Source: Lithobates sylvaticus
Lineage: Eukaryota; Chordata; Amphibia; Anura; Ranidae
NCBI GenBank assembly: GCA_028564925.1
Contig: CM053029.1
Location: 426,238,303-426,302,302, forward strand
Reading direction: 5' to 3'
DNA: 64,000 bases
Positions 33,550 to 44,284 of the stretch are shown here, piece by piece; the first letter of the stretch is position 1; every line of letters starts with the position of its first letter. The translations under genes and the position numbers were made by a program. Below the pieces are notes generated by a model. The model saw only the letters and a list, made by a program, of their open reading frames with translations. It did not search any database and was not told where the DNA came from.

Positions 33550-33660
33550 GGGTGTCATTTACATAAGTCAAATCCGCTATGCTCTACAAGTGCATTGAAA
33601 AAGTTCCCCGGGAAAGAAAATTGGAGTGCAAAGTGGATTTGCCTTTAGTAAATAACACCC
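33550..33660. mobile_element. 111-bp MITE nested in the Harbinger transposon
   Basis: Left end GGGTGTCATTTAC and right end GTAAATAACACCC are inverted copies apart from one base. The right arm GTGCAAAGTGGATTTGCC matches the MITE at 13990-14241. It lies between the transposase gene and the Myb/SANT gene and breaks neither. Confidence 0.8.
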
Positions 33661-34304
33661 ATTGCCCCCCATATCCTTTTCATTTTACATACATAATGCA
33701 TTGTGTTTTTTAAATAAGGAAGCCACACATTTAGAAAAATAAAAGTTTACTAGGAAAACATTCCCAAGTGCGTTTACAATCTTCACGCCAAAACTGACAA
33801 CATCTTGGTTATTTACAACATTGTTTACAAACATTCCGCAATTGGTAAAACCAGGCATGGAGCAAAACAGAACCTAGGAACTTGGAAAGTTCAACTTTGT
33901 AAAGTGAAGACAAGATCAGACATGACTATATGTTCAAAGTGTGTTTGATCTTGCCTTCATCACATGGGGGGGTCACCCCCGAAAAGTGGAAATTTGGAAC
34001 ATGCACACAATTTGGGTCTGAAAATGGTCATTAGATGGGAAAACACATGCCTAGAAGCTTCAAAAGTGCCATTTTCCATCATGGGGATGAATGGACGTTT
34101 TTTGGGGGTGCAACCCCTTCACCACAACCACTTTCGTAGTTCGTAAAGTGTTTGCACCCCCAAAAAAACGTTGCCATTCATCCACCATGGTGGGAGCTAG
34201 CACATGTGGACACAATGTGTGCATGTTCCAAATTTCAGACAGTTTTTAAGTTGCAAATGTGTTCTGAAGCTGGCACAAATGTGTGTTAATTACTTGGTGC
34301 GTTT

Positions 34305-35661
34305 TCATATTTTTCCTAAAATATCAATGATGTTCTTCAATTTTTGTTGAACATCATTGATGTTTTGCTTTATGTAATCTAGATCTCTATTGCAGACCAT
34401 TATCTCTCCGATGAGTACGTGGGCACTCTCTGTGGTAAAGTGCGATTTTTCTTCCACAACATCCACGTCACCTAAAAACCACAAACAAACAAAAATGGGG
34501 TGTTGGAAATGAGGCAGCCATACATGGATTAGCTTACCAGTAGCTGTGTTCTCCCACACTCACCTGTTGTGGTGACAATTTCTCCAAGTTCGATGATCTC
34601 TCCTTCCTCCTCCTCCTCCTCCTCTGCTTCTGCTCTTTCCCCTTTTTTGGTAGGTGTTGGTTTGGGGGGTTTCCTCAGACGGCCCAAGTTTTCGCTCCCC
34701 TATGAGAATGTCCAAAAGGAAGATTTAGCAACACAAGCTATTGAGGGCAGAAATAGGAAATGACAAACATTGCTTGAAAGTGACGGACACTATTTTAGTT
34801 TGGCCAGTTACAAATGTCAACTACATGAATGAAGTCACTTTGTAAAGGTGCTAAACTGACTAGCTTTTTGGTAGAAGTTTGTGTGATGGAGACCCCCCTC
34901 TAGTATCCACTGGAGCACATGTGTGGAAAAGCATAATAAAAAGGGGGTTTGGGTGTCCCAGCACTAGTGCTCTAGAGTCCAGATGGGTAAACAGCTACTG
35001 AGTGACCTCTCCTTTACATTGAATAAATTGGCTTTACATTCTTGATGACATTTCTAGTGAGAACAAACTTCCTTTCCCCAAAAAAACACCAAACATCGTA
35101 TTATAAGTGGCCGAACGATCGAGGTTGCGTACGATCGAATGCACACACACACGACCATGACAGTGGCAGAAAGATCGAGGCTGAGTACGATCGAATGCAC
35201 AGACGAACCTGAAAGTGGCCATTTTGGAATGTACAACTTGGTAAAAATCAAAACACAATGGAGCAGTATGCAAGCAAGAAATCAAACACAAAACACAACT
35301 ACTTACTTTTTTGAAGAATTCTCTTGATCTTTCTGTACTGATCGGCCTCCCTCAGTTTCAGGTCTGACCAGCGTTTCCTGAGTTGCTCCTTGGATCGTTG
35401 TACCCCAAAATTATTGTACAGCCTTCTCACAACTTTAGACATGATCTTGGCCTTGCGGACATTGGGGTTGAGGTAAGGCCCATACTTCCCATCATAGTCG
35501 CTCCTCTTTAATATGTCCACCATCTCCAACATTTCTCCAAATGACATATTGGAGGCCTTGAATTTCAGGTTCCGGGATCGGGACGTTTCTGCCTCCGGAC
35601 TTTCCTCGTCCTCCTCCTCGTTGGTGGGATATTTGTGGCGCACCTGCTGTGTCCCCGCCAT
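34305..35661 (-). CDS. Myb/SANT-like DNA-binding accessory protein, three exons
   Basis: Likely the Myb-type partner that Harbinger elements use to bring transposase to the nucleus and to the element ends. Exons on the minus strand are 35661-35307, 34699-34564 and 34471-34305, with GTAAGT and GTGAGT donors and ATAG and TTTTTAG acceptors; about 219 residues in total. Residues 35-115 (FGEMLEMVDILKRSDYDGKYGPYLNPNVRKAKI...LRKRWSDLKLREADQYRKI) form a Myb/SANT-like trihelical domain of the NAIF1 type. A basic KPPKPTPTKKG stretch, an acidic EEEEEEGE stretch and a C-terminal coiled coil (IKQNINDVQQKLKNIIDIL) follow. Oddity: exon 1 joins exon 2 one base out of phase, and a six-A run stands exactly at the donor, so the gene may be slightly broken or the base may be an assembly error. 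Confidence 0.75.
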
Positions 35662-35974
35662 GTGCTCTCCCCACTACGCCGTAAAGAGAAGGGGTGGGGA
35701 ATAGACGAGAAAGATCGTCAGGGGCGGGCGGAGTTTGAAGCATGCGCAGTGTATATAAAACGTCACACGCCTGTGTCGTAGCCACGATCTGGGAGACGAG
35801 GGGAGAGAAAACTCACACGAGACGATCGCTACAAACGAAGGTACAATTTAACGTTGGTACATAACTAGCCTAGACTGATTTGAACTTGAGGCTTCTTTAT
35901 GGAGAAGATTAGGAGAGTTTAGCCTGACATAATTTATAGGGTTTGGTGTGTTGTTGTGTCTTGCAGAGATTGAT
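35662..35974. promoter_or_regulatory. Shared head-to-head promoter region of the two accessory genes
   Basis: Only 313 bp separate the start codons of the divergent Myb/SANT (minus) and MADF-BESS (plus) genes. On the plus strand it contains GGGGCGGGCGG (GC box, about 35721) and GTATATAAAA (TATA box, 35751-35760), followed by a probable first non-coding exon and an intron ending TTGCAG at 35966. Co-regulation of the two DNA-binding proteins is a reasonable inference. Confidence 0.6.
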
Positions 35975-37166
35975 ATGAAGGGATTCAACGACATGAGTTT
36001 TCTCCCCCTCTTCATTGCCAAATACAGGGAGTTTCCCATATTGTGGCAGGGTATACACCCACATTACACCAACAAACCAAAGAGGCACGCAGCCCTGGAG
36101 GAACTTGTGGAATTTGTCAAGCCAAGGTTCCCCACGGCAACTGTTGATGATATTAGAAAGAAAATTGGCAGCCTGAGGAGTGCGTATATCAGGGAGAGGA
36201 AGAAGGTCGTGAAGTCTGAGGAAACTGCAACTTCAGCAGATGAGGTCTATGTCCCCAAGCTCTGGTACTATCAGAGTCTCCATTTTCTGAAGGACCAGGC
36301 TGATGTCACGGAGCCAACCTCAACTCCTCCTTCCACGCTTCCTTGCGCACAGCCCACCCCTGATGAGGCTTCCGAGGAGCAACCTGGGCCTTCCAGTCTG
36401 GAAGAGGTGGAGGAGCCCAGCTTGTTCCAGGTATAGTAGTTTTGTTACCATTTATGGGAATAATGAATGATGTTCACTTAATTCAGGATCGCCAATTGCT
36501 TAGTTCCTAACGTGTTTGACATATCAACAGACAGTGGTGTGGGAGACATTTGGGGCCAGAATCTAAACTGCTGGGCTGAGAATTGTATGGTTTTCTATTT
36601 GTAAACATTTTGCACCAGTCACTAGATGAGAATTGTGTGTGTTTGATGAACAAATAACTGAAACTATGTCCCTTTTTCCTACACAGGAAGACCTCAGCCA
36701 GGAGGTGGCTGTGGAAGGTGGCAGTCAGGAGGAGGCAGGGGTTAGTGGCAGCCACCAGCTGGGTAGTGGCAGCCAAGAGGGGGCTAGGCCTCGGAGCCTG
36801 ACTGACACCCAAACCCCTCCCCTCCGCCCTCCGTACAAAAGGGCGAGAAGGGGGGGTTATGCGGCACAGTCAGCGCTCCGGATGATCAGAGAGGCTTCAG
36901 ACTCCCTACATGCCACACCCGCCGACGAGGAGACCTTTGGCTCGGTGGTTGTCACAAAAATGATGGGTATGGAGGTGGGGCAACGCAACATGTGTGAGGG
37001 GCTCATCCTCCATGTCCTAAATAAGGGTAGGGCTGGGGAGATGACCCCAGTCACACATGTTTGCCATAGTTACCATGCTCTGCCTCCTCCTCCTCCTCCT
37101 CCTCCTTCTGCCACCCCACCAGCACGACAGCCACAGCGTGGAAGGAAGCGTGGAAGGAAGACCTGA
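35975..37166 (+). CDS. MADF-BESS protein carried by the Harbinger transposon, two coding exons
   Basis: Putative DNA-binding protein of the Adf-1 (MADF) class; its role in transposition is inferred. Exon 1 is 35975-36430 and exon 2 is 36687-37166, joined in phase 0 (donor CAG|GTATAG, acceptor ACACAG|GAA), giving 311 residues without interruption. An upstream acceptor (TTGCAG|AG, ending 35966) implies a 5' non-coding exon. Residues 8-105 are a MADF domain: FLPLFIAKYREFPILWQGIHPHY, then LVEFVKPRFP...VDDIRKKIGSLRSAYIRERKKV, then PKLWYYQSLHFL. A Pro/Ser/Glu-rich linker follows, a KRAR nuclear-import-like patch at about 203, and a BESS-like helix pair at 232-263 (DEETFGSVVVTKMMGMEVGQRNM). A proline run precedes a basic RGRKRGRK tail. 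AATAAA is at 37429. Harbinger elements normally have one accessory gene, so this one is extra. Confidence 0.8.
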
Positions 37167-37428
37167 GAGTGACGACCTGCAATCAGTCTGGTGTGAGAGA
37201 AGATGGAGCCTCTTGTAGTACCAGAGCCTGGGGACCTAGATGGCATCTGCTGCAGTTCCGGATACTTTGGACTTCACGACCAGATTGCACTCCCCTTAAT
37301 ATACGTACTCCTCAGGCCCCCAATTTTCTACGCTTGGACAATGATGGTTGCCGTGGGGGGCCAAGACTTTGCAAATTCCCCAAGTTTCACCATGGCTGCG
37401 TTCCTATTTGGTTTGTTGGTGTGACCTA

Positions 37429-37434
37429 AATAAA
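37429..37434 (+). terminator. Poly(A) signal of the MADF-BESS gene
   Basis: AATAAA followed by a T-rich stretch, about 260 bases after the stop codon. The frame between (37203-37424) is best read as 3' untranslated sequence. Confidence 0.5.
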
Positions 37435-38191
37435 GGTTTTTTTGATTTGAAATAATCATTGACTATTGTGTTTTACTTTGCTACAATGACAGTTTTTCTT
37501 TGAGTAGGCTGGTACATTTCACTAATCCTAAAGTAGAATTAACAAGGGGCAACAACAACAAACAACCTCCTAGTAAATTTAAGCAAGAAATACAAATGTA
37601 AATAATGTGTTTTTGGTAATTTGAGACACACAACCCCCCTCCAAAAAAAAAAAAACATTCAAATATGTATTCCCCAAAAAAAAAAAAAAAAAGACAAATC
37701 ATGGTAAAAAAATAACAAAGATTCTTTTCCGTTCAGAGTAAAAATAAACATGTAGTGTATAAATGCTGCAAAGTAATAAAGAAGTAAGTTTGTGAGAAGT
37801 GCGGGTGAATAGGAGCAGCTAAAACATGTCATTCTTGTTGCATTGTAAAGAAAAAGAGAATGCGCTGCATTAAAGACATTTTAACATTGCAGCGTGACGA
37901 ATGTGCTGTGTCGATTAGGAAAGGTAGTTTTTACCTGACCGAGCGCTTCCGTCACAGAATTTCTTCTGAGCATGCGTAGCACTTTGTCCGTCGGACAAGC
38001 GTACACACGCTCGGATTTGGTGTGATCGGACCGGGTTGACGGGAAATCTTTCCAGCAGGAGATAAGACTTTGTCCGACGGACAAACCGACGAACACTGTC
38101 CGATGGTGCATACACACGGTCTGATTTTTCAACAACCTTGTCCGATCGGACCAAATTGATGAAAAAGTCCGACCGTGTGTATGGGGCTTTA

Positions 38192-38245
38192 GTGTCACAT
38201 GAGCTGTCATTACATATACACACCCTTTTGTAAAAAAAAATTGTA
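38192..38245 (+). mobile_element. Tc1/mariner fragment, continuation after the Harbinger insertion
   Basis: GTGTCACATGAGCTGTCATT and ACATATACACACCCTTTTG continue the Tc1 copy that starts at 30343. Similarity is lost in the A-run after 38235. Confidence 0.8.
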
Positions 38246-38479
38246 AACATTTATTTTTTTTTAATCAATTAATCTACTAATTTCAATTAATTATAACGCA
38301 CATACAGATCCAACTACTTTTAGCTGATCTCCTTGCATTGCAACTCTGCATTAGTCAGTGGTAAATGTGGTATACACTATATACAATCACCCGACACTAG
38401 TTAGTTTCCACAATTGATGACTTCACAGTTCACACAAATACGTTTTAAATTCAAACTGTAGCACTGACGTAAGTATTTT

Positions 38480-39057
38480 CTTTTCCACAGTAGCGTGACA
38501 ATCCCTCCACCTCCGGTCTAACTAATCACTCTCACCTTATGGCATGGACCCCTGTGCAAACAGGTGGTCATGCAAGCGGGTATCAAAAGGGTTACCACGG
38601 ACCATAAACCTCTCTGACGTCTCCTTAAATCTCAGCAAGGACACCAGGTCATAGGTAGAAGTGCTCATCGCTTAAGTATAAGATTAAATTTTTGTGTTCA
38701 AACACAAACTACTCGCATAAAGATGATAAAAACACAGCATGTAAAGCCGACAATCGTGTTAGTTCTGTAAGGCAGCAGCGGGTGACGTCACGTGTAGCTC
38801 CTCCCCCGTACGTGTTGTGTTCAATCAGAACTTTGACGTCACCGGACTCCTCCCCCCTTCCCTTCGTTAGCAGACGGAGGCACTTGGGAAAGGGGGGAGA
38901 AGTCCGGTGAAGTCGATGTCCGTGACGTCACCGGATCGCCGATGGAACTCCATGAAGACCCAGAAGCTGACGGAGAGGTGAGTACCGATCAAAAGAATTT
39001 TGATCGATCAAAAAAATTTACGATTAATCGAGGAATTAATCTTTAATCTTCACAGCC
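38480..39057 (-). mobile_element. Possible hAT-type non-autonomous element, right part
   Basis: The right edge reads ATTAATCTTTAATCTTCACAGCCCT split in two blocks; inverted, it begins AGGGCTGTGAAGATTAAAG, which resembles hAT ends starting CAGGGCTGTG. An inverted pair GGACTCCTCCCCCCTTCCC and GGGAAAGGGGGGAGAAGTCC lies at about 38845-38912. The left limit is not clear and no target duplication was found. Confidence 0.4.
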
Positions 39058-39063
39058 CTAAAA

Positions 39064-39208
39064 AAAAGTAAAAAAATAAGACAACAGTAAAGTTAGTCCA
39101 AGTTTTTTTATATTGTGAAAGATAATGTTATGCGGAGTAAATTGATACCCAACATGTCATGCTTCAAAATTGCGCCCCCGCTCGTGGAATGGCGTCAAAC
39201 TTTTAGTC
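39064..39208 (+). mobile_element. Type B piggyBac-family repeat, left piece
   Basis: TATTGTGAAAGATAATGTTA, then ACATGTCATGCTTCAAAATT and CTCGTGGAATGGCGTCAAAC match 6507-6600 of the uninterrupted copy. The repeat stops at TTAA (39209) and resumes after the TTAA at 44281. Confidence 0.75.
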
Positions 39209-39659
39209 TTAACCACTTCAGCCCCGGACCAATTGTCAGCTTAAGGACCAGAGGTCTTTTTTCAATTTCGCACTGCACTACTTTAACTGGTAATTGCGCG
39301 GTCATGCAATTTTGTAACCAAACGAAATTTGCGTCCTTTTCTTCCCACAAATAGAGCTTTCTTTTGATGGTATTTGATTGCCTCTGTGATTTTTATTTTT
39401 TGCGATATAAACGGAAAAAGAGCGAAAATTTTGAAAAAAAAAAGAGATTTTCTACTTTTTGTTATAAAAAAAAATCTAATAAACTCAATTTTAGTCAAAC
39501 ATTTGGGCCAAAATGTATTCAGCCACATGTCTTTAGTAAAAAAAATGCCAATAAGCGTATATTTATTGGTTTGCGCAAAAGTTATAGCGTCTACAAACTA
39601 GAGTACATTTTCTGGAATTTACACCGCTTTTAATTTATGACTGCCTATTTCATTTCTTG

Positions 39660-40750
39660 AGGTGCTAAAATGGCAGAGAAGTACAAAACCCCCCCAAATG
39701 ACCCCATTTTGGAAAGTAGACACCCCAAGCTATTTGCTGAGAGGCATGTTGAGCCCATTGAATATTTTTTTTTTTAGTCCCAAGTGATTGAATAAATACA
39801 AAAATAAAAAAGATTTTTTTTTTTTTCAAAAAGTTGTCACTAAATGATATATTGCTCACACATGCCATGGTTATATGTGGAATTGCACCCCAAAATACAT
39901 TTTGCTGCTTCTCCTGAGTATGGGGATACCACATGTGTGGGACTTTTTGGGAGCCTAGCCGCGTACGGGGCCCCGAAACTCAAGCACCGCCTTCAGGATT
40001 TCTAAGGGTGCAAATTTTTGATTTCACTCCTCACTACCTATCACAGTTTCGAAGGCCATAAAATGCCAAAATAGCACAAAACCCCCCCAAATGACCCCAT
40101 TTTGGAAAGTAGACACCCCAAGCTATTTGTTGAGAGGCATGGTGAGTATTTTACAGCTCTCATTTGTTTTTGAAAATGAAGAAAGTAAAGAAAAAAAAAT
40201 TTTTTTTTTCTTTTTTCAATTTTCAAAACTTTGTGACAAAAAGCGACATCTGCAAAATACTCACAATACCTCTCAGCAAATAGCTTGGGGTGTCTACTTT
40301 CCAAAATGGGGTCATTTTGGGGGGTTTTATGCCATCTGGGCATTCCATGGCCTCCGAAACTGTGATTGGCAGTGAGAAGTGAAATAAAAAAATTACACCC
40401 TTAGAAAGCCTGAAGGCGGTGATTGGTTTTTGGGGTTCCGTACGCAGCTAGGCTCCCAAAAAGTCCCACACATGTGGTATCCCCGTACTCAGGAGAAGCA
40501 ACAGAATGTATTTTGGGGTGTATTTCTACATATGCCCATGACATGTTTGAGCAATATATCATTTAGTGACAACTTTTTGTAAAAAAAATATATATATTTT
40601 TTTTTTTTCATTATTCAATCTCTTGGGACAAAAAAAAAAAATATTTAATGGGCTCAACATTGCTCTCATCAAATAGCTTGGGGTGTCTACTTTCCAAAAT
40701 GGGGTCATTTGGGGGGGGTTTGAACTGTCCTGGCATTTTATGCACAACAT
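39660..40750. repeat. Array of four about 390-bp units, two in each orientation
   Basis: The marker CCCCAAGCTATTTG or its complement CAAATAGCTTGGGG occurs at about 39726, 40119, 40270 and 40671. The first two are in one orientation and the last two in the other, so the array is an inverted pair of dimers meeting near 40200. All copies share CCAAAATGGGGTCATTT and AAAGTCCCACACATGTGG. Confidence 0.85.
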
Positions 40751-42939
40751 TTAGAAGCCTATGTCACACGTCACCCACTCTTCTAACCACTTGTAGACAA
40801 AGCCCTTTCTGACACTTTTTGTTTACATGAAAACATATTTTTTTTTTTGCAAGAAAATTACGTTGAACCCCCAAACACTATATATAATGTTAAAGCAAAG
40901 GCCCTACAGATTAAAATGGTGGGTGTTGCATTTTTTTTTTCCACACAGTATTTGCGCAGCGATTTTTCAAACGCATTTTTTGTGGAAAAAATACACTTTT
41001 TTTTATTTTAATGCACTAAAACACACTATATTGCTCAAATTTTTGATGAAATAAAAAATATGATCTTAGGCCGAGTACATGGATACCAAACACGACATGC
41101 TTTAAAATTGCGCACAAACACGCAGTGGCGACAAACTACATACATTTTTAAAAGCCTTTAAAAGCCTTTACATGATACCACATTAGATTCACGGAGGAGG
41201 TCTACTGCTAAAATTACTGCCCTCGATCTGACCTTCGCGGTGATACCTCACATGCATGGTGCAATTGCTGTTTACATATGACGCCAGACCAACGCTTGTG
41301 TACGCCTTTGCGCAAGAGAAGGGGGGGCAGGGGTGCTTTTTTTTTTGTTTTGTTTTTTTTTTTTTTTATTTATTTAGCTTTTTTATTTTATTTTTAAACT
41401 GTTCCTTCCATTTTTTTTCTTTGTTATGATTTTTATTGTTATCTCAGGGAATGTAAATATCCCCTATGATAGCAATAGGCAGTGACAGGTACTCTTTTTT
41501 TGAAAAAATTGGGGTCTATTAGACCCTAGATCTTTCCTCTGCCCTCAAAGCATCTGACCACACCAAGATTGGTGTGATAAAATGCTTTCCCAATTTCCCA
41601 ATGGCGCGGTTTATATCCGGGAGGGGGGACATTCCCTCCCACTGCTTGTAAAAGCAGTCTAGAGGCTAATTACCCGCTAGAATTGCTTTTACATGAAAGC
41701 CGATCACTGGCTGAAAAGAATGATACCAAGATGATACCTAAACCTGCAGGCATCATTCTGGTATAACCATTCAAAGTCCAGCAACATACTGGACATATAT
41801 TGTAATCTTTTTTTTTTCATGCAGCCTCTTGGCTGAACGAAAAAAAGAGATTGATTGGTGGGTATGCCCACCATTAGAATACCTCCCTTCATCCACCCAC
41901 TTCTAATGATGGGCATACATGCACCATTTATATATGCCGATGCATGGGGGCATCCTCCCGCAAAAGTTATGCCGTGTACACACGGTCGGAATTTCGACCG
42001 TATGTACGTGGCATTAGGAGCCAATCGCTCCTCCCCCCCCCCTGCTGCCCCCATGCTTCGGCACATATGCTCTTTTTTTTAACTGTGGTGGTGAAATCAC
42101 CTCCTACAGCGTTGGAGTCGCGGCTTTATGTATCGTGGGAGCAAACGCTGTTGCTGTCAAGATAAATAAATCCGCGTTGCAACTGAATGGCGCACCTGAA
42201 AACAAAAAAATGCTTAACACTAAAACACAGTAAACAAAATTACATACCTGAAAAGCAAGCATGATAAAACATGATAAAACATAATAAAACATTGCAGAAT
42301 AGAATGGAGTAAAAAAAGAGCAACAATAGAGAGAGAATAGAGTGAGAGAGAGAACAATAAAACGACAACTATTTTATTTTTTTTTATTTTTTTGAGATTC
42401 ACAGGTAAAAAAGCTCCTGACTGAAGCGACTGAATCAAAACGCTACCACAAAAAAACTTTTAGCGATCGCAGGGATCAGGCCTGACTCTGCGAACGCTGC
42501 AGTTATGTGTGCTTAGTGTTTTGTAAGTGACAGTGATCGATCGATACTGCAGTTGGGTGGGCTGGGCTGGGCGGAGGGGGGAAAACGCAGGTGCTAGCAG
42601 GTATCTGGGCTGATCCCGCTAACAATGCGGTTTTTTTTGGAACCCTAAACTGCTGGGACGCTAGTATAGATCTGATCAGATCAGATATCGATCTGTTCAG
42701 ATACTGTGCCACTAAGGGAGGTGTATGCTTTGTGCGTGGGTGTTTGCGGTACTGGCACTAACCTGGGGCGACGCAGACCTTATTTGACCCTAAAACCTAA
42801 TTGATATCACCCGCCGGGCGATCAGGGGGTTAAACCGTTATTGGGTAATAAATGGCGGGTGCCCTGACAGTATAAAAAACAAGCTAACTAACCAGCGTCA
42901 CCCGTAACAGTAATACAAAAAAAAACTGGTTACCTAGCG

Positions 42940-43740
42940 ACACTAATGCAGCGATCAGAAAAACGATCGCTTAGTGACACTGGCAAAAGGGGGTGAAAGG
43001 GTTAACTAGGGGCAATCAGGGGGTTAAACCTTTATTAGGTAATATATGGGGGTACCTGACGCTATATAAAAACCTGACGGGGAACCTAAATAACGAAATA
43101 ACTAACTGGCTAACCAGCGTCACCAGTGACAGTTATACAGTGATCACTGGTGAAAGGGTTAACTCTAGGGGCAATCAGGGGGTTAAAACCTTTATTTAGG
43201 TTGTAATATGGGGGTACCTGACCTATAAACCTATTTATGAACCTATATAAACATGGCGGTTACCTAAAAAAAAAAAATGGTTACCTAGCGACACTAATGC
43301 AGCGATCAGAAAAACGATCGCTTAGTGACACTGGCAAAAGGGGGTGAAAGGGTTAACTAGGGGCAATCAGGGGGTTAAAACCTTTATTAGGTAATATATG
43401 GGGGTACCTGACGCTATATAAAAACCTGACGGGGAACCTAAATAACGAAATAACTAACTGGCTAACCAGCGTCACCAGTGACAGTTATACGGTGATTACT
43501 GGTGAAAGGGTTAACTCTAGGGGCAATCAGGGGGTTAAAACCTTTATTTAGGTTGTAATATGGGGGTACCTGACCTATAAAACTATTTATGAACCTATAT
43601 AAAACATGGCGGTTAAAATAAAAAAAAAATGGTTACCTAGCGACACAATGCAGCGATCAGAAAAACGATCGCTTAGTGACACTGGCAAAAAGGGGTGAAG
43701 GGGTTAACTAGGGGCAATCAAGGGGTTAAACCTTTATTAG
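42940..43740. repeat. Tandem array, about 350-bp unit, about 2.3 copies
   Basis: GCGATCAGAAAAACGATCGC recurs at about 42952, 43302 and 43654, and GGGGCAATCAGGGGGTTAAA about every 175 bp, so each unit is itself a diverged dimer. The counterpart in the 9 kb element is 54540-55080, which is shorter. Confidence 0.85.
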
Positions 43741-44284
43741 GGGGGGGTAGGGGGCTACCTAGGACCTAAAACTAACTGCCCTGACAGTTATTACAGTCAC
43801 ACTGACACTAAATGCAGTGATCAGTAAAAAAATGATCACTGCAATTAGTGACACTGTGACTGGGGGGGGAGGGGGTGATCTGGGGGGTGATCAGGGGGTG
43901 ACAGGGGGGTGTTTTGTGTGCCTAACTGTACTGGTGTCAGTGTAGTGTTGTGCACTGACCTTAACATGTTCGCCGCTCGGCGTCTCCGGTCACATAGACC
44001 GGCGCACCGAGCGTGACATCACTTCCGCCTTCCTGTCTATACAATAGACAGGAAGGGGAAGCTTTTCATTGGCCAGGAGCGATCGCGAGGGGGTGGCCAG
44101 AAACCACTGGCCGTCCCCTCGTCCCGGATCGCTCCTGAAGCGATCCCGACCGTCCCCGCCGGCGGAGGGGGGTCCGATCGGACCCCCCAACCGCCGGAAG
44201 AATGTCACGTACAGGTACGTGATTCTGCCTGTACGTGCCATTCTGCCGACGTATATATACAGGGGGCGGTCGGCAAGTGGTTAA

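Larger units (their letters stand above)
30559..38188. mobile_element. PIF/Harbinger transposon with three genes, 7.6 kb
   Basis: Terminal inverted repeats AGCCCCATACACACGCTCGG and its inverted counterpart ending CCGTGTGTATGGGGCT bound the element. The flanks are TAA (30556-30558) and TTA (38189-38191), one base from a perfect TWA target duplication. Inside are a DDE transposase (31073-33232, plus), a Myb/SANT-like gene (34305-35661, minus) and a MADF-BESS gene (35975-37166, plus), each with GT-AG introns. A 111 bp MITE is nested at 33550-33660. Subterminal sequences on both sides repeat the GTCCGACGTACTTTGTCC-type motifs, likely transposase binding sites. Gene integrity suggests a young copy. 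Confidence 0.9.
39209..44284 (-). mobile_element. Non-autonomous piggyBac element, 5.1 kb, transposase gene removed
   Basis: TTAA stands at both edges (39209-39212, 44281-44284). The ends CCACTTCAGCCCCGGACC and GGTCGGCAAGTGG match those of the 9 kb element at 54000-63054, in opposite orientation. Read from 44284 leftward it is collinear with 54000 onward: GC-rich end, about 350 bp tandem units, GATCTGATCAGATC palindrome, then up to CCTGTGAATCTCA at 42393. There it jumps to sequence equivalent to about 57755, so about 2.2 kb with the whole transposase gene is absent. Beyond that it has one 420-bp unit instead of three and four 390-bp units instead of eight. It must depend on a transposase from elsewhere. 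Confidence 0.9.

Noticed and set aside
35299-35328. Read-through of the Myb/SANT exon 1 to the stop after KSK
   Set aside because: A good GTAAGT donor lies inside this tail and two downstream exons complete an acidic and coiled-coil C-terminus, so splicing is more likely.
37203-37424. Fourth gene of the Harbinger transposon
   Set aside because: A 73-residue hydrophobic frame between the MADF-BESS stop and its AATAAA; no domain and best read as 3' untranslated sequence.
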